Below, in pieces: positions 15,997-25,719 of a stretch of DNA of 64,000 nt. Made by a program: the position numbers and the translations under genes. Every line of letters begins with the position of its first letter. Position 1 is the stretch's first letter. Source of the stretch: Lachnotalea glycerini (GTDB lineage: Bacteria; Bacillota; Clostridia; Lachnospirales; Lachnospiraceae); the NCBI RefSeq assembly GCF_003201285.1, contig NZ_QICS01000004.1:62001-126000 (forward strand), given 5' to 3'. Under the pieces are notes generated by a model. It had not been told where the DNA came from and did no database searches. It saw nothing but the letters and a program-made list of their open reading frames with translations.

Positions 15997-16896
15997 TTGA
16001 TTAAAAAGTTTTTTAATTATATAGAGATAAAAACAAAAATCACAAGTACGTTTACATTTGCTATGACGATAGGATTTTTATTATATCATAAGCAGGTAAT
16101 TAATTGGAAACTAACAATCATTTTCTTTTTCTCCATGTTTTTATTTGATTTAGCAACAACTGCGATTAATAATTATATCGATTCTAAAGATAATGGACAA
16201 ATCTTGGATTTTAGCAGAAAGACTTCGCTGTATATTATATATATTTTATTTGCAATTAGTACAGTGCTGGGACTTTATTTGGCGTATTTATCAGACCTTG
16301 TTATTTTAGCAACAGGTGCGGTGTGTTTCTTATGCGGTGTACTTTATACATATGGACCGGTTCCGATATCAAGACAACCTCTTGGTGAAATTTTATCCGG
16401 ATTTTTTTATGGTGTCATGATACCATTTATTCTAATGTATATTAACACGCCTTCCGGGACTTTTTTGTCCTATCAGATGAGTCTGGAATCTGTTTATTTA
16501 AAGCTTCAAATTGCGCCAATCATCAGTCTGCTTCTTTTCGCGGCAATTCCTTTTTGTCTCACGGCGAATATTATGCTGGCAAATAATATCTGTGATTTGG
16601 AAAAGGATATTAAAGTAAAACGATTTACACTACCCTATTATATAGGAGAAAAAGCACTTCCTTTATTCGCAGGGTTGTATTACGCTACTTATATTGCCAC
16701 TGTTTTAATGGTAATTTTTAAAATATTGTCACCGATATGCCTATTTTCTTTGCTTTCAATCATTTTAGTACAAAAGAATATTAATCAGTTTTTGAAAAAG
16801 CAGGAAAAAGCAAGTACTTTTATGTGTTCCATAAAAAACTTTGTTATAGTTATGGGAGCAAATACTACAGTTATATTTATAAGTTTATTCTTCTGA
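15997..16896 (+). CDS. dmkA: UbiA-family prenyltransferase (DmkA-like)
   Basis: About 299 residues, eight or nine membrane helices. Two Asp-rich motifs face the active site: NNYIDSKDN (about 58-66) and NNICDLEKDIKVKR. The family transfers a polyprenyl chain to an aromatic acid such as 1,4-dihydroxy-2-naphthoate, giving demethylmenaquinone. Start: GGGAGGAGG lies five bases before TTG 15997, giving a natural N-terminus MIKKFFNYIEIKTK; the upstream ATG at 15961 lacks a ribosome site. Third gene of the ndh2 operon. Confidence 0.87.
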   Translation: MIKKFFNYIEIKTKITSTFTFAMTIGFLLYHKQVINWKLTIIFFFSMFLFDLATTAINNYIDSKDNGQILDFSRKTSLYIIYILFAISTVLGLYLAYLSDLVILATGAVCFLCGVLYTYGPVPISRQPLGEILSGFFYGVMIPFILMYINTPSGTFLSYQMSLESVYLKLQIAPIISLLLFAAIPFCLTANIMLANNICDLEKDIKVKRFTLPYYIGEKALPLFAGLYYATYIATVLMVIFKILSPICLFSLLSIILVQKNINQFLKKQEKASTFMCSIKNFVIVMGANTTVIFISLFF

Positions 16897-17001
16897 TCTG
16901 TTGAGATTGGACTGAAATAAAAATTAATCAATATAAGATTTGGTTTAGTGTGATAAGCACAACTTGTCTTATTACCGCTTTGGCGGTGGAATGGAGGAAA
17001 T

Positions 17002-18108
17002 ATGAAAAAGATGACATCGTTATTATTAAGTTCAGTATTGGTCGTTTCTTTACTCGCTGGCTGCGGCAGCAACAAAACAACAGAAGAATCGACAACTGAA
17101 CAGACAACACAAACAGAGGAATCTGCTGGAACAACGGATACGAAAGAAACAACAACTGATACAACAACTTCTGATGGAACGGGTGTAAAAACCGGTATTG
17201 CAATTAATACGTCACTTGCCAGTTCAACGGATGCGACAGCGGATGCAGAAGGAGTGGCGCAGACGGACTCATTAGCTGTAGCCGTATCTGTTGACGCAGA
17301 TGGAAAAATCCTGAATTGTAAAATTGATTCTGCTCAGACTAAAATTAACTTTTCAACAGACGGAAAAATTACTACTGATCTGACTACTGAAATGAAATCA
17401 AAGCAAGAGCTGGGAAGTGATTATGGAATGGCGAAAGCGTCCGGAATCGGAAAAGAGTGGAATGAGCAGGCAGATGCTTTTGCTGCATATGTAGTTGGAA
17501 AAACAATAGAAGAGGTAAAAGGAATTGCTGTTACAGACGAAGGTGTGGCATCAGATGCGGACTTAGCTTCTTCCGTAACGATTCATATTGGAGATTTCAT
17601 TTCTACTGTTGAAAAAGCGGTAACAAATGCGAAGGATCTAGGTGCATCAAGTACAGATAAGCTGGGACTAGCTATTAATACTACTATTGATAAATCAACG
17701 GATGCAACGTCGGATGCAGAAGGAGTGGCTCAGGCATATTCCTATTATACAGTTGTAACAACAAGTACAGATGGCAAAATTACAAGCTGTGTAGTTGATT
17801 CAACTCAAGGAACTGTTAACTTTGATACCAAAGGTGCTATTACAACTGACTTAACAGCACAAGTTCAGACAAAGCAAGAGCTAGGAAGCGATTATGGAAT
17901 GGCGAAAGCGTCTGGCATAGGAAAAGAATGGAATGAACAAGCAGATGCTTTCTCAACCTACGTAACTGGAAAGACAATAGATGAAGTAAAGGGAATCGCA
18001 GTTTCTGATGAAGGCTTAGCAGAGGATACCGACTTAGTAAGTTCGGTTACGATTCACATTGCACCATTAATTTCAATTGTTGAAAAAGCTGTGGCAAATG
18101 CACAATAA
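17002..18108 (+). CDS. pplA: FMN-binding lipoprotein with two FMN domains (PplA-like)
   Basis: 368 residues. Lipoprotein signal with Cys21 (LLAGCGSN), a Thr/Glu-rich linker (22-60), then two homologous FMN-binding domains (about 62-210 and 221-367). Each begins with STDAT.DAEGVAQ, contains KQELGSDYGMAKASGIGKEW, and ends in a DL(A/V)SSVTIHI motif (SSVT at 190-193 and 347-350). That last motif sits where ApbE-family enzymes attach FMN to Thr (consensus SGAT). It would be anchored outside the membrane and carry electrons from the quinone pool to external acceptors. GGAGGAAAT precedes ATG 17002. A small ACCGC/GCGGT hairpin lies just upstream. Confidence 0.9.
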   Translation: MKKMTSLLLSSVLVVSLLAGCGSNKTTEESTTEQTTQTEESAGTTDTKETTTDTTTSDGTGVKTGIAINTSLASSTDATADAEGVAQTDSLAVAVSVDADGKILNCKIDSAQTKINFSTDGKITTDLTTEMKSKQELGSDYGMAKASGIGKEWNEQADAFAAYVVGKTIEEVKGIAVTDEGVASDADLASSVTIHIGDFISTVEKAVTNAKDLGASSTDKLGLAINTTIDKSTDATSDAEGVAQAYSYYTVVTTSTDGKITSCVVDSTQGTVNFDTKGAITTDLTAQVQTKQELGSDYGMAKASGIGKEWNEQADAFSTYVTGKTIDEVKGIAVSDEGLAEDTDLVSSVTIHIAPLISIVEKAVANAQ

Positions 18109-18153
18109 AATTTATTTATAATAGAAATAGGTTTATTTCAGACACCTGTTTGA

Positions 18154-18189
18154 TTGGGGATGCATTTCAATTCTAAGATGCATCCTCAA
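18154..18189 (+). terminator. Hairpin terminator after the FMN lipoprotein gene
   Basis: TTGGGGATGCAT pairs with ATGCATCCTCAA with one wobble; loop of 12 bases, followed by TTTAAATT. It may reduce read-through into the ApbE-type gene. Confidence 0.6.
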
Positions 18190-18329
18190 TTTAAATTCAT
18201 AGCAAGATGAAATGTTTTAATGACTCATCTTGCTGAATTGCCACGGAGCTTCTTAAGGGCTTAAGGTATTAATAAATCCTGAATGCTGTCTGGTTACAAT
18301 AGATTAGGGAAATATTAGAGGTGAAAGTA

Positions 18330-19379
18330 TTGGCAAAAAGAGTATTGAGTATTTTCTTACTTTGGGTAATGACAATTAATTTAACAGCTTGCTCTGGTAC
18401 AAAAGAATCACGATATGAAGCCAGTTTTTTGGAATTATTTGATACAGTTACTACGATAGTGGGATATGCTGAGAATAAAGATGAGTTTACCAAGTATGTT
18501 CAAATAATTTATAATCAATTAAGTGAATATCATCAATTGTATAATATATATAATGACTATGAAGGAATTAACAATATTAAAACAATTAATGATAATGCTG
18601 GAATTAGTCCGGTTAAGGTGAATCAAAAAATTATAGATTTATTAAAATTTTCAAAGAAAGCTTATGAAGAAACGAATGGAAAAACAAATATTGCATTGGG
18701 GTCTGTATTGTCTGTATGGCATGACTACCGCACTCGTGGTATAGAAGATCCTGAAAATGCACAGCTTCCACCTATGGATTTGCTAGAGGAGAAATTCAAA
18801 CATACAGATATTAATAATATAATCATTAACGAAGAGGAGTCAACTGTGTATATACAGGATTCGTTGATGAGTATAGATGTCGGGGCAATCGCAAAAGGTT
18901 ATGCAGTGGAAGCAGTCAGTCAGTATATAGAAGAGCAAGGATTTACTCATGCTGTGATATCAGTTGGGGGAAATGTAAGAGCACTTGGTACAAAAATAAT
19001 AGATGGTAAAGAACAGGCGTGGAGTGCAGGAATTCAAAATCCTGATTCCGAAAGTGAAAATACTAATTTATATATTCTAAATTTAAAAGACTACTCGCTT
19101 GTAACAAGTGGTGTATATCAAAGATATTATACAGTAGATGGAAAGGAATACCATCATATTATTAACCCGAGTACTTTAATGCCGGCCGATTATTTTTTAT
19201 CAGTTTCTATTGTATGCAAAGAATCAGGCAATGCAGATGCGTTGTCTACGGCAGTATTTAATATGCCTTACGAGGACGGTGTAACATTAATCGAGTCTTT
19301 GGAAGAAACCGAGGCTCTTTGGGTATTCAAGGATGGTTCAATGAAATACAGTTCAGGTTTTGACAAATTTATCAAGTAG
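18330..19379 (+). CDS. fmnB: FAD:protein FMN transferase (ApbE/FmnB-like lipoprotein)
   Basis: About 349 residues. Lipoprotein signal peptide with lipobox LTAC. ApbE landmarks: SIDVGAIAKGYAVEAV (Mg and FAD site), GGNVRALG, YHHIINPSTLMPA (HxIxxPxT motif) and GNADALSTAVF. The enzyme takes FMN from FAD and links it to Thr in FMN-binding domains, here surely those of the lipoprotein encoded just before. Start: GAGGTG lies six bases before TTG 18330; a GTG at 18321 is the alternative. It closes the electron-transfer locus, followed by a long bidirectional terminator. Confidence 0.92.
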   Translation: MAKRVLSIFLLWVMTINLTACSGTKESRYEASFLELFDTVTTIVGYAENKDEFTKYVQIIYNQLSEYHQLYNIYNDYEGINNIKTINDNAGISPVKVNQKIIDLLKFSKKAYEETNGKTNIALGSVLSVWHDYRTRGIEDPENAQLPPMDLLEEKFKHTDINNIIINEEESTVYIQDSLMSIDVGAIAKGYAVEAVSQYIEEQGFTHAVISVGGNVRALGTKIIDGKEQAWSAGIQNPDSESENTNLYILNLKDYSLVTSGVYQRYYTVDGKEYHHIINPSTLMPADYFLSVSIVCKESGNADALSTAVFNMPYEDGVTLIESLEETEALWVFKDGSMKYSSGFDKFIK

Positions 19380-19387
19380 GAAATAAG

Positions 19388-19449
19388 ACAAAGTGGCAAG
19401 TCCCTTATAACTTTATGATTAAGGAGTTATAAGTGGCTTGTCACTTTGT
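19388..19449. terminator. Long bidirectional terminator between fmnB and uxuB
   Basis: A 25-bp stem (ACAAAGTGGCAAG... with ...CTTGTCACTTTGT, ending in TTATAACT/AGTTATAA) with two wobbles and one mismatch around a short loop. It serves both convergent genes; the right arm touches the uxuB stop. Confidence 0.85.
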
Positions 19450-21065
19450 TAGATTGTTACATATTTATTTAAGGCCGCCTCAATTGCGCCTTCACCGATA
19501 ATCATTTCTGCAAAATAATCACAAACAAGCTTTGCCAGTCCAACTTCACACAAATCAATACCAAATATAGTTTTGTCCTGAAGTAGTGGCTTTAAACTGC
19601 TGTATGCATCTACATGATCACCAAGTTTTATTGTATTTACATAAGGGCATACACGATCCAATAATGGATCCGGGCTTAATTCAAATGAGTTACCCTTATC
19701 ATCTATTGCCATAAGATAACGAAGCCATCCTGCGAAAACAAGAGGAATATATTTTAAATCCAATACATTCAAATCGGAAGAAGCCACGTAAGCCTTTATG
19801 GTTTCTCCAAAGCGGATTGCCAGTTTTTGTGATGTATCAGTTGCGATTCTTTGCGGTGTATCAGGCATAAATGGATTAGGAATACGCACATTTACAACTG
19901 TATCAATAAATTCTTTGGGATTAATAATACCTGGATTTACAACAACAGGCAAACCTTCTTGATATCCAATCAGTTCTACTAGCTTCTTAAGGATAGGGTT
20001 TTGCATTTCTTTTGAAATCAAATCATAGCCAAGTAAACATCCAAATATTGCAAGTGCAGTATGCAAAGGATTTAAGCAGGTACACACTTTCATTCGTTCT
20101 ACCTTATCTACGGTTTCTCTGGTGGTAAAAATAAATCCTCCCTTTTCTAGTGCTGGTCTACCGTTTGGAAAGCTGTCTTCAATCACCAGGTATTCACATT
20201 CCTCAGCATTTACAAAAGGAGCAATGTAGGTGTTTTTGGTGGTAACAAGAGGAGCAAGTCCTACTAATCCATCTTTATTTAGAAGGTCACAAACAAAGGA
20301 ATCCGGTCTGGGAGTGATTTTGTCTATCATCGTACAAGGGAATGAGACATTAGAAGAATCATTCAGGTATTCACAAAATCCTTTTTCCACAAGTCCATTT
20401 TCCTCCCAACTCTTACCAAAGGCAATCATAGCATCATATAATTTATCACCGTTGTGAGAACAATTATCCATACTTACCATAGCAATCGGCTTCTTGCCAT
20501 TTTGAAATCGGGTATATAATAAGGAAGCAACCTTTCCAATGTAGCTTTCTGGGTCAGCAGGACCATTTAACATATCCTGTGTTACATTAGGCAGTTCTTT
20601 GCCAAGTCCATCCACAAGGCTGTACCCCTTTTCTGTGATGGTAAAGGAAACCATTTGCAGAGAGTTTGCTTTAAATATTTCTTTCAGCCTGTCAAAATCT
20701 TTTCTATTATGAGAATTCACTGTTAAAGATTCCACAACACTTCCAACTACAGTTTTGGAAACGCTGCCATCGGACTTAAGAGTTACTAAAATGCTTAAAT
20801 CATCATGAGGATGATTTATTTTTTCTATTATTTCATAATCATAACCTTCTGCTACAATTAAACCTCTGTCTAATATGTTTTTATTGAGCAAAGTTTGTAC
20901 AACATTTGCCTGAAAAGCACGAAAAATATTGCCGGAGCCAAAGTGTATCCAGAAAGGATTTTCTTTAGTGGCTTTTTTAACCAAAGCACTGTCAAATTGG
21001 GGAAGCTCATAGCCCAATGCCTCCCATTCCGCTTTATTTGATAAATCAGATTGTAATAATTTCAT
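19449..21065 (-). CDS. uxuB: D-mannonate oxidoreductase (fructuronate reductase)
   Basis: 538 residues, polyol-specific long-chain dehydrogenase family. Typical marks: NPFWIHFGSGNIFRAF near the N-terminus (dinucleotide site), VSMDNCSHNG, FPCTMIDKITPRP, and the VCTCLNPLHTALAIFG helix with the catalytic region. It interconverts D-fructuronate and D-mannonate with NAD(H). GGAGGAGTTTCT precedes the start. uxuA lies 19 bp upstream in the same operon, completing two steps from fructuronate to 2-keto-3-deoxygluconate. Confidence 0.93.
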   Translation of the reverse strand: MKLLQSDLSNKAEWEALGYELPQFDSALVKKATKENPFWIHFGSGNIFRAFQANVVQTLLNKNILDRGLIVAEGYDYEIIEKINHPHDDLSILVTLKSDGSVSKTVVGSVVESLTVNSHNRKDFDRLKEIFKANSLQMVSFTITEKGYSLVDGLGKELPNVTQDMLNGPADPESYIGKVASLLYTRFQNGKKPIAMVSMDNCSHNGDKLYDAMIAFGKSWEENGLVEKGFCEYLNDSSNVSFPCTMIDKITPRPDSFVCDLLNKDGLVGLAPLVTTKNTYIAPFVNAEECEYLVIEDSFPNGRPALEKGGFIFTTRETVDKVERMKVCTCLNPLHTALAIFGCLLGYDLISKEMQNPILKKLVELIGYQEGLPVVVNPGIINPKEFIDTVVNVRIPNPFMPDTPQRIATDTSQKLAIRFGETIKAYVASSDLNVLDLKYIPLVFAGWLRYLMAIDDKGNSFELSPDPLLDRVCPYVNTIKLGDHVDAYSSLKPLLQDKTIFGIDLCEVGLAKLVCDYFAEMIIGEGAIEAALNKYVTI

Positions 21066-21084
21066 AGAAACTCCTCCGTTTATG

Positions 21085-22152
21085 TTATCGGCAGCTTTTT
21101 AATATAGCTTCCCATAATCCATTTAAATAGGTTGCACCAAGAGCACGGTCATATAAGCCGTATCCAGGCATTGCCACTTCGCCCCAGATCATTCTTCCAT
21201 GGTCTGGACGAATTGGTCCTTCAAAGCCAATATCGTAAAGAGCTTTCATAATTTCAAACATATCAAAGGTACCATCTGACGATAAATGAGCAGATTCTTC
21301 AAAATCAGTCGGAGAGTTAAATTTCAAATTTCTAACGTGTGCAAAGTGAATTCTCCCCTTTAAAGCACGAATCATTTCGGGAAGGTTATTAGCCAGATTG
21401 GTTCCATAGGATCCGGAACAAAAAGTGATTCCATTATGTGGATTATCAACCATCTTCATCATGCGTTGAATGTTTTCTAAGTTTATAATGATACGAGGAA
21501 GTCCGAATACACTCCAGGCAGGATCATCTGGATGAATTGCCATATTAATATCATACTTGTCGCAGGTAGGCATAATACGTTGAAGAAAATATTTTAAATT
21601 TTCAAAAAGCTTTTCACTATCAACATCTTGATACATTGCAAACAGTTCCTTAATTTTGCTCATTCTTTCAGGCTCCCAGCCAGGAAGAACAAATCCGTTC
21701 GAACTAGAATCAATTGATTCAAACATGTTTTCAGGATTTATTTTATCAATATCGTCTTGATTGTATGCAAGAACGGTCGAACCATCGGCTCTTTTTCTTG
21801 CTAATTCAGAACGAGTCCAGTCAAATACAGGCATGAAATTATAGCATACAAGGTGAAGGTCTTCTTTACCCAGATTTTCAAGTGTTTGAATATAATGATC
21901 AATATACATGTCTCTGTCGGGAGAGCCGACTTTAATTGCATCATGTATATTAACACTTTCAATGCCTGATACATGAAGTCCTGCTTTTGCTATCTCTTCT
22001 TTCATTGCGCGTATTTCATCCACGCTCCAAACTTCACCCGGTTTTGAGTCGTAAAGTGTAGTGATTACGCCTGTTACACCAGGAATTTGTCTGATTTGTT
22101 CTAGTGTTACACTATCATGCTTACTGCCGTACCATCTAAGTGTCATTTCCAT
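21085..22152 (-). CDS. uxuA: Mannonate dehydratase
   Basis: 355 residues, the usual UxuA length. Starts MTLRWYGSKHDSVTLEQIRQIPGVTGVITTL; later motifs MAIHPDDPAWSVFGLPRI, GITFCSGSYGTN, IHFAHVRNL and IRPDHGRMIWGE contain the His, Cys and Asp residues that hold Mn and act in catalysis. It dehydrates D-mannonate to 2-keto-3-deoxygluconate. First gene of the uxuA-uxuB operon and divergent from an AraC-type regulator. The isomerase and kinase/aldolase steps are not in the window. Confidence 0.95.
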   Translation of the reverse strand: MEMTLRWYGSKHDSVTLEQIRQIPGVTGVITTLYDSKPGEVWSVDEIRAMKEEIAKAGLHVSGIESVNIHDAIKVGSPDRDMYIDHYIQTLENLGKEDLHLVCYNFMPVFDWTRSELARKRADGSTVLAYNQDDIDKINPENMFESIDSSSNGFVLPGWEPERMSKIKELFAMYQDVDSEKLFENLKYFLQRIMPTCDKYDINMAIHPDDPAWSVFGLPRIIINLENIQRMMKMVDNPHNGITFCSGSYGTNLANNLPEMIRALKGRIHFAHVRNLKFNSPTDFEESAHLSSDGTFDMFEIMKALYDIGFEGPIRPDHGRMIWGEVAMPGYGLYDRALGATYLNGLWEAILKSCR

Positions 22153-22364
22153 TGTTTATCCCATCCTTTTATCATTTATTTTAAAATGTAATGATGTTGA
22201 GGTCAAAAGGTATTTTGTCCCCCCGATACCTGCGGATTGTTACGCACTTTGGTATCATATAATCATATTATACTTCATATTTGTAAATATCCAATTGATA
22301 GAGTTGTTATATACATTGCAAAACTTGCTATATTCTGTTAAGCTAGTTGCAGGGAGGTAACAGA

Positions 22365-23243
22365 ATGAAGAAAAAATTGCAAACTAAGTTTAGTACAAGA
22401 CAATATATGCTGTCAAAAGACTTTGAAATATATTATTATAGCGATAAAGTGTTATCTCCGGTTCAGCCTCACACGCATGATTATTATGAATTTTATTTTT
22501 TTTTGGAAGGCGATATTGATTTATGTGTTGATGATAAATGCTACCGTATTAAACATGCAGACTTTGTTTTGATACCACCGGGAACAAGCCATAATCCAAG
22601 CTTTATTAATGAAAGTAAGCCCTACAGGCGATTTGTACTTTGGATTAGTAAAGAGTATCTCAATGAGCTTATGCAAATATCAAAGGATTATGGTTATATT
22701 ATGCAGCATGTCTTAATTACCAAGAATTATGTATTTCATAATGATATCATTAATTTTAATGCTATGCAGTCCATGATATTTAGTTTGATTGAAGAAATTA
22801 AGAGTGAGAGATTTGGACGTGAAGCTGAGATTTTTCTCAGGCTTAACAGCTTACTTATGTATTTAAATCGTATTGCTTATGATCACAATACAAATAAGCC
22901 TTTTAAGACAGAAAAGGCATTGTATTTAAATTTATGCGATTATATCAACGAGCATATTGAAGAAGATTTATCATTAGAGAAGCTTGCAAGTGAATTTTAT
23001 GTTAGTAAGTATTATATTGCACATGCTTTTAAAAATAATATTGGTATATCCATTCATCAGTACATTATGAAAAAAAGGCTGCAGATATGTAAGGATGCTA
23101 TATTAGGAAGCGAAATAATCAGCAATGTCTATAGGCGGTATGGTTTTAATGATTACTCCAGCTTTTATCGGGCATTTAAGAAAGAATATGGAATTTCGCC
23201 AAAAGAGTATAAGAATAAATATGAAATAAGTAAAAACATTTAG
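22365..23243 (+). CDS. AraC-family regulator with cupin sensor
   Basis: About 292 residues. N-terminal cupin (about 20-100; QPHTHDYYEFYFFLEGD, then LIPPGTSHNP) for sugar binding, C-terminal double helix-turn-helix (about 190-288; LSLEKLASEFYVSKYYIAHAFK and VYRRYGFNDYSSFYRAFKKEYGISPKEY). GGGAGGTAACAG fits ATG 22365; the upstream in-frame TTG is discarded. It is divergent from uxuA across a 212-bp gap, so it probably regulates the hexuronate operon, with a uronate or mannonate as the likely effector (inference). Confidence 0.9.
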   Translation: MKKKLQTKFSTRQYMLSKDFEIYYYSDKVLSPVQPHTHDYYEFYFFLEGDIDLCVDDKCYRIKHADFVLIPPGTSHNPSFINESKPYRRFVLWISKEYLNELMQISKDYGYIMQHVLITKNYVFHNDIINFNAMQSMIFSLIEEIKSERFGREAEIFLRLNSLLMYLNRIAYDHNTNKPFKTEKALYLNLCDYINEHIEEDLSLEKLASEFYVSKYYIAHAFKNNIGISIHQYIMKKRLQICKDAILGSEIISNVYRRYGFNDYSSFYRAFKKEYGISPKEYKNKYEISKNI

Positions 23244-23356
23244 TTAAATTTATATTATATTCCTTTAGTAGATTTAATAAATATGATATAATGTATATTA
23301 AAATTAAAATTTTTGTGAAAAAGTCTGAAATTATTTCGTGAGAGGGAATTTCTTAT

Positions 23357-24862
23357 ATGAAATTAAAAACTCGTATATTTTTTACATTTTTATCATTAAT
23401 CGTAGTACCTATTATTATAACTGTCATTGTTATTGGTTTTTTAAGTTTTATTAGTATAAAAAACACAGAAAATTTTTATCATATTGATAGTCATGGCTTC
23501 GAAATAATAACTAATCCAGTTCGATATTTTAGTCGATTAACCGATGAAGCTTATGAAAAGCTAAATCAAGTGGCAGCAATTGCTCCGGAAAAACTTATGG
23601 ATATCAGTTATTTAGAGGAGATAAATGAGCAATTGTTAAAAAAGGATTCTTTTCTTTTGGTTGAGAAAAATAAATTTTTTGTTTTTGGTGAGGAGAATCA
23701 GTTATGGAATGATCAAGAAATTAATTCATTCTATAACTGGAAGGAATATATTATCTTAAATAATGGTCTGGAGAAAATGGTGTATGTGAACCATAAAGTA
23801 CTGTCTTTTATAAGAGAAATTAAATTTCAATATCCAAATAATGAGGCAGGAACGATTTATATTGTTACATATTTAAGTGATCAAATTATCAGTATGAGAA
23901 AGATGCTTGAATTGTTTATGTATCTCATGATAGTAATTTTAGTTCTATCTGTTGCTATCATAACAAGCAATTTATATAAAAGTATTTCAATTCCGATTTC
24001 TCAAATTAAAGAAGCTACTCAAAGCATTAAAGAAGGTAATCTTGACTTTGTGGTTCAGGTCAAGGCAGTAAAAGAAATTGAAGAACTGGCAGATGATTTT
24101 GATGAATTGAGAGAAAGACTCAAGCTACAGGCAGAAGAGAAGGTAAAATATGACAGTGAAAGCAAGGAACTGATCAGTAATATTTCACATGATTTAAAAA
24201 CTCCGATTACAGCGGTTAAAGGTTATGTGGAAGGTATTATTGATGGAGTAGCAGATACGCCGGAGAAAATGGAAAAGTATATCAAAACAATATATAATAA
24301 ATCAAATGAGATGGACAGATTAATTAATGAATTAACTTTTTATTCTAAAATTGATACCAATCGTATTCCTTATACGTTCACGAAATTAAACGTTGAGAGC
24401 TATTTTAATGATTGCATTGATGAAGTTGGACTGGATTTGGAATCAAAAAATATAGAGCTTGCATTTTTTAATTATGCACCCGTTAAAACACAAATCATTG
24501 CAGATGCAGAGCAATTAAAGCGAGTAATTAATAATATTGTAGGTAACTCTATAAAATATTTAGATAAGCCAAAAGGCTTTATAAATATTAGAATAAGAGA
24601 TGACGGAGACTTTATACTAGTTGAGATAGAAGACAATGGTAAAGGAATAGGGGAAAATGAATTGCCATATATTTTTGACAGATTTTATCGTACAGATACT
24701 TCGAGAAATTCCGCTAAAGGGGGAAGTGGAATTGGTCTGTCTATTGTAAAAAAGATAATTGAAGATCATGGTGGTGAAATCTGGGCAACAAGTAAAGAGT
24801 TAACAGGAACAGTAATGTATTTTAAACTAAGAAAGTATCAGGAGGTTCAGATGTATGAGTAA
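23357..24862 (+). CDS. Sensor histidine kinase
   Basis: 501 residues. Membrane helix 1 (about 8-32), an extracellular sensor of about 150 residues, helix 2 (about 186-206), HAMP (about 207-260), HisKA with the phosphorylated His near 278 (ISNISHDLKTPITAVKGY), and HATPase_c with NNIVGNSIKY (N box), DNGKGIG and GGSGIGLSIVKKI. The end overlaps the response regulator gene by 8 bp. Resembles PhoR/ResE-type kinases; the signal is unknown. Confidence 0.93.
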   Translation: MKLKTRIFFTFLSLIVVPIIITVIVIGFLSFISIKNTENFYHIDSHGFEIITNPVRYFSRLTDEAYEKLNQVAAIAPEKLMDISYLEEINEQLLKKDSFLLVEKNKFFVFGEENQLWNDQEINSFYNWKEYIILNNGLEKMVYVNHKVLSFIREIKFQYPNNEAGTIYIVTYLSDQIISMRKMLELFMYLMIVILVLSVAIITSNLYKSISIPISQIKEATQSIKEGNLDFVVQVKAVKEIEELADDFDELRERLKLQAEEKVKYDSESKELISNISHDLKTPITAVKGYVEGIIDGVADTPEKMEKYIKTIYNKSNEMDRLINELTFYSKIDTNRIPYTFTKLNVESYFNDCIDEVGLDLESKNIELAFFNYAPVKTQIIADAEQLKRVINNIVGNSIKYLDKPKGFINIRIRDDGDFILVEIEDNGKGIGENELPYIFDRFYRTDTSRNSAKGGSGIGLSIVKKIIEDHGGEIWATSKELTGTVMYFKLRKYQEVQMYE

Positions 24863-25544
24863 GATTCTTATAGTAGAGGACGAGGAAAGTATAGCAGATT
24901 TGGAGAAGGATTATTTAGAGCTTAGTGGATTTCAGGTAGAGGTTGAAAATACGGGAGATGTAGGGCTGAAAAGAGCGCTTAATGAAGAATTTGATTTGCT
25001 TATTTTAGATTTAATGTTACCAAATGTGGATGGCTTTGAGATATGTAAAAAAGTAAGAGAAACTAAAAACACACCCATTATTATGGTTTCAGCAAAGAAG
25101 GACGATATTGATAAGATAAGAGGACTAGGATTGGGCGCAGACGATTATATGACAAAGCCTTTTAGTCCTAGCGAGCTTGTTGCAAGAGTAAAGGCGCATA
25201 TGTCTCGTTATGAAAGATTAATAGGAAGTAACTCACAAGAAAACGAAATGATTGAAATCAGAGGAATTAAAATCGATAAGACGGCACGACGTGTTTATGT
25301 AAATGATGAAGAGAAAACATTTACAACGAAAGAATTTGATTTACTTACCTTTTTAGCACAAAACCCAAACCATGTTTTTACAAAAGAAGAATTATTCAAC
25401 AAAATTTGGGACATGGAATCTATTGGAGATATTGCTACCGTAACCGTACATATCAAAAAAATCAGAGAGAAAATCGAATACAATACTGCCAAACCACAGT
25501 ATATTGAGACTATTTGGGGAGTAGGTTACCGCTTTAAGGTGTGA
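24855..25544 (+). CDS. OmpR-family response regulator
   Basis: 229 residues. Receiver domain with the acidic pocket VEDEE, phosphorylated Asp near 52 (LLILDLMLPNVDG), the conserved Ser/Lys switch (MVSAKKDD, MTKPFSP), and a winged-helix DNA-binding domain (about 130-228; TTKEFDLLTFLAQNPNHVFTKEE, TVHIKKIREKI, IETIWGVGYRF). Translationally coupled to the kinase gene and followed by a terminator. Targets are not evident. Confidence 0.95.
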   Translation: MSKILIVEDEESIADLEKDYLELSGFQVEVENTGDVGLKRALNEEFDLLILDLMLPNVDGFEICKKVRETKNTPIIMVSAKKDDIDKIRGLGLGADDYMTKPFSPSELVARVKAHMSRYERLIGSNSQENEMIEIRGIKIDKTARRVYVNDEEKTFTTKEFDLLTFLAQNPNHVFTKEELFNKIWDMESIGDIATVTVHIKKIREKIEYNTAKPQYIETIWGVGYRFKV

Positions 25545-25592
25545 TGAAAGCTTCAGAAAAGCAGGTACATACATAATAAACTGTTTAACGAT

Positions 25593-25639
25593 AAAAAGGC
25601 TTTTGTAAAGGAATTAAATTCTTTTTCAAAAGTCTTTTT
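25593..25639. terminator. Terminator after the two-component system
   Basis: AAAAAGGCTTTTG pairs with CAAAAGTCTTTTT (one wobble). A-rich left arm and T-rich right arm allow function for the convergent HD-GYP gene too. Confidence 0.8.
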
Positions 25640-25719
25640 GAACATATAAAATTACAAACGCTCTTTTACGAATATAGATAGTACTTATTATGTAAAAATT
25701 CACAACAATTGAGTGAAAG

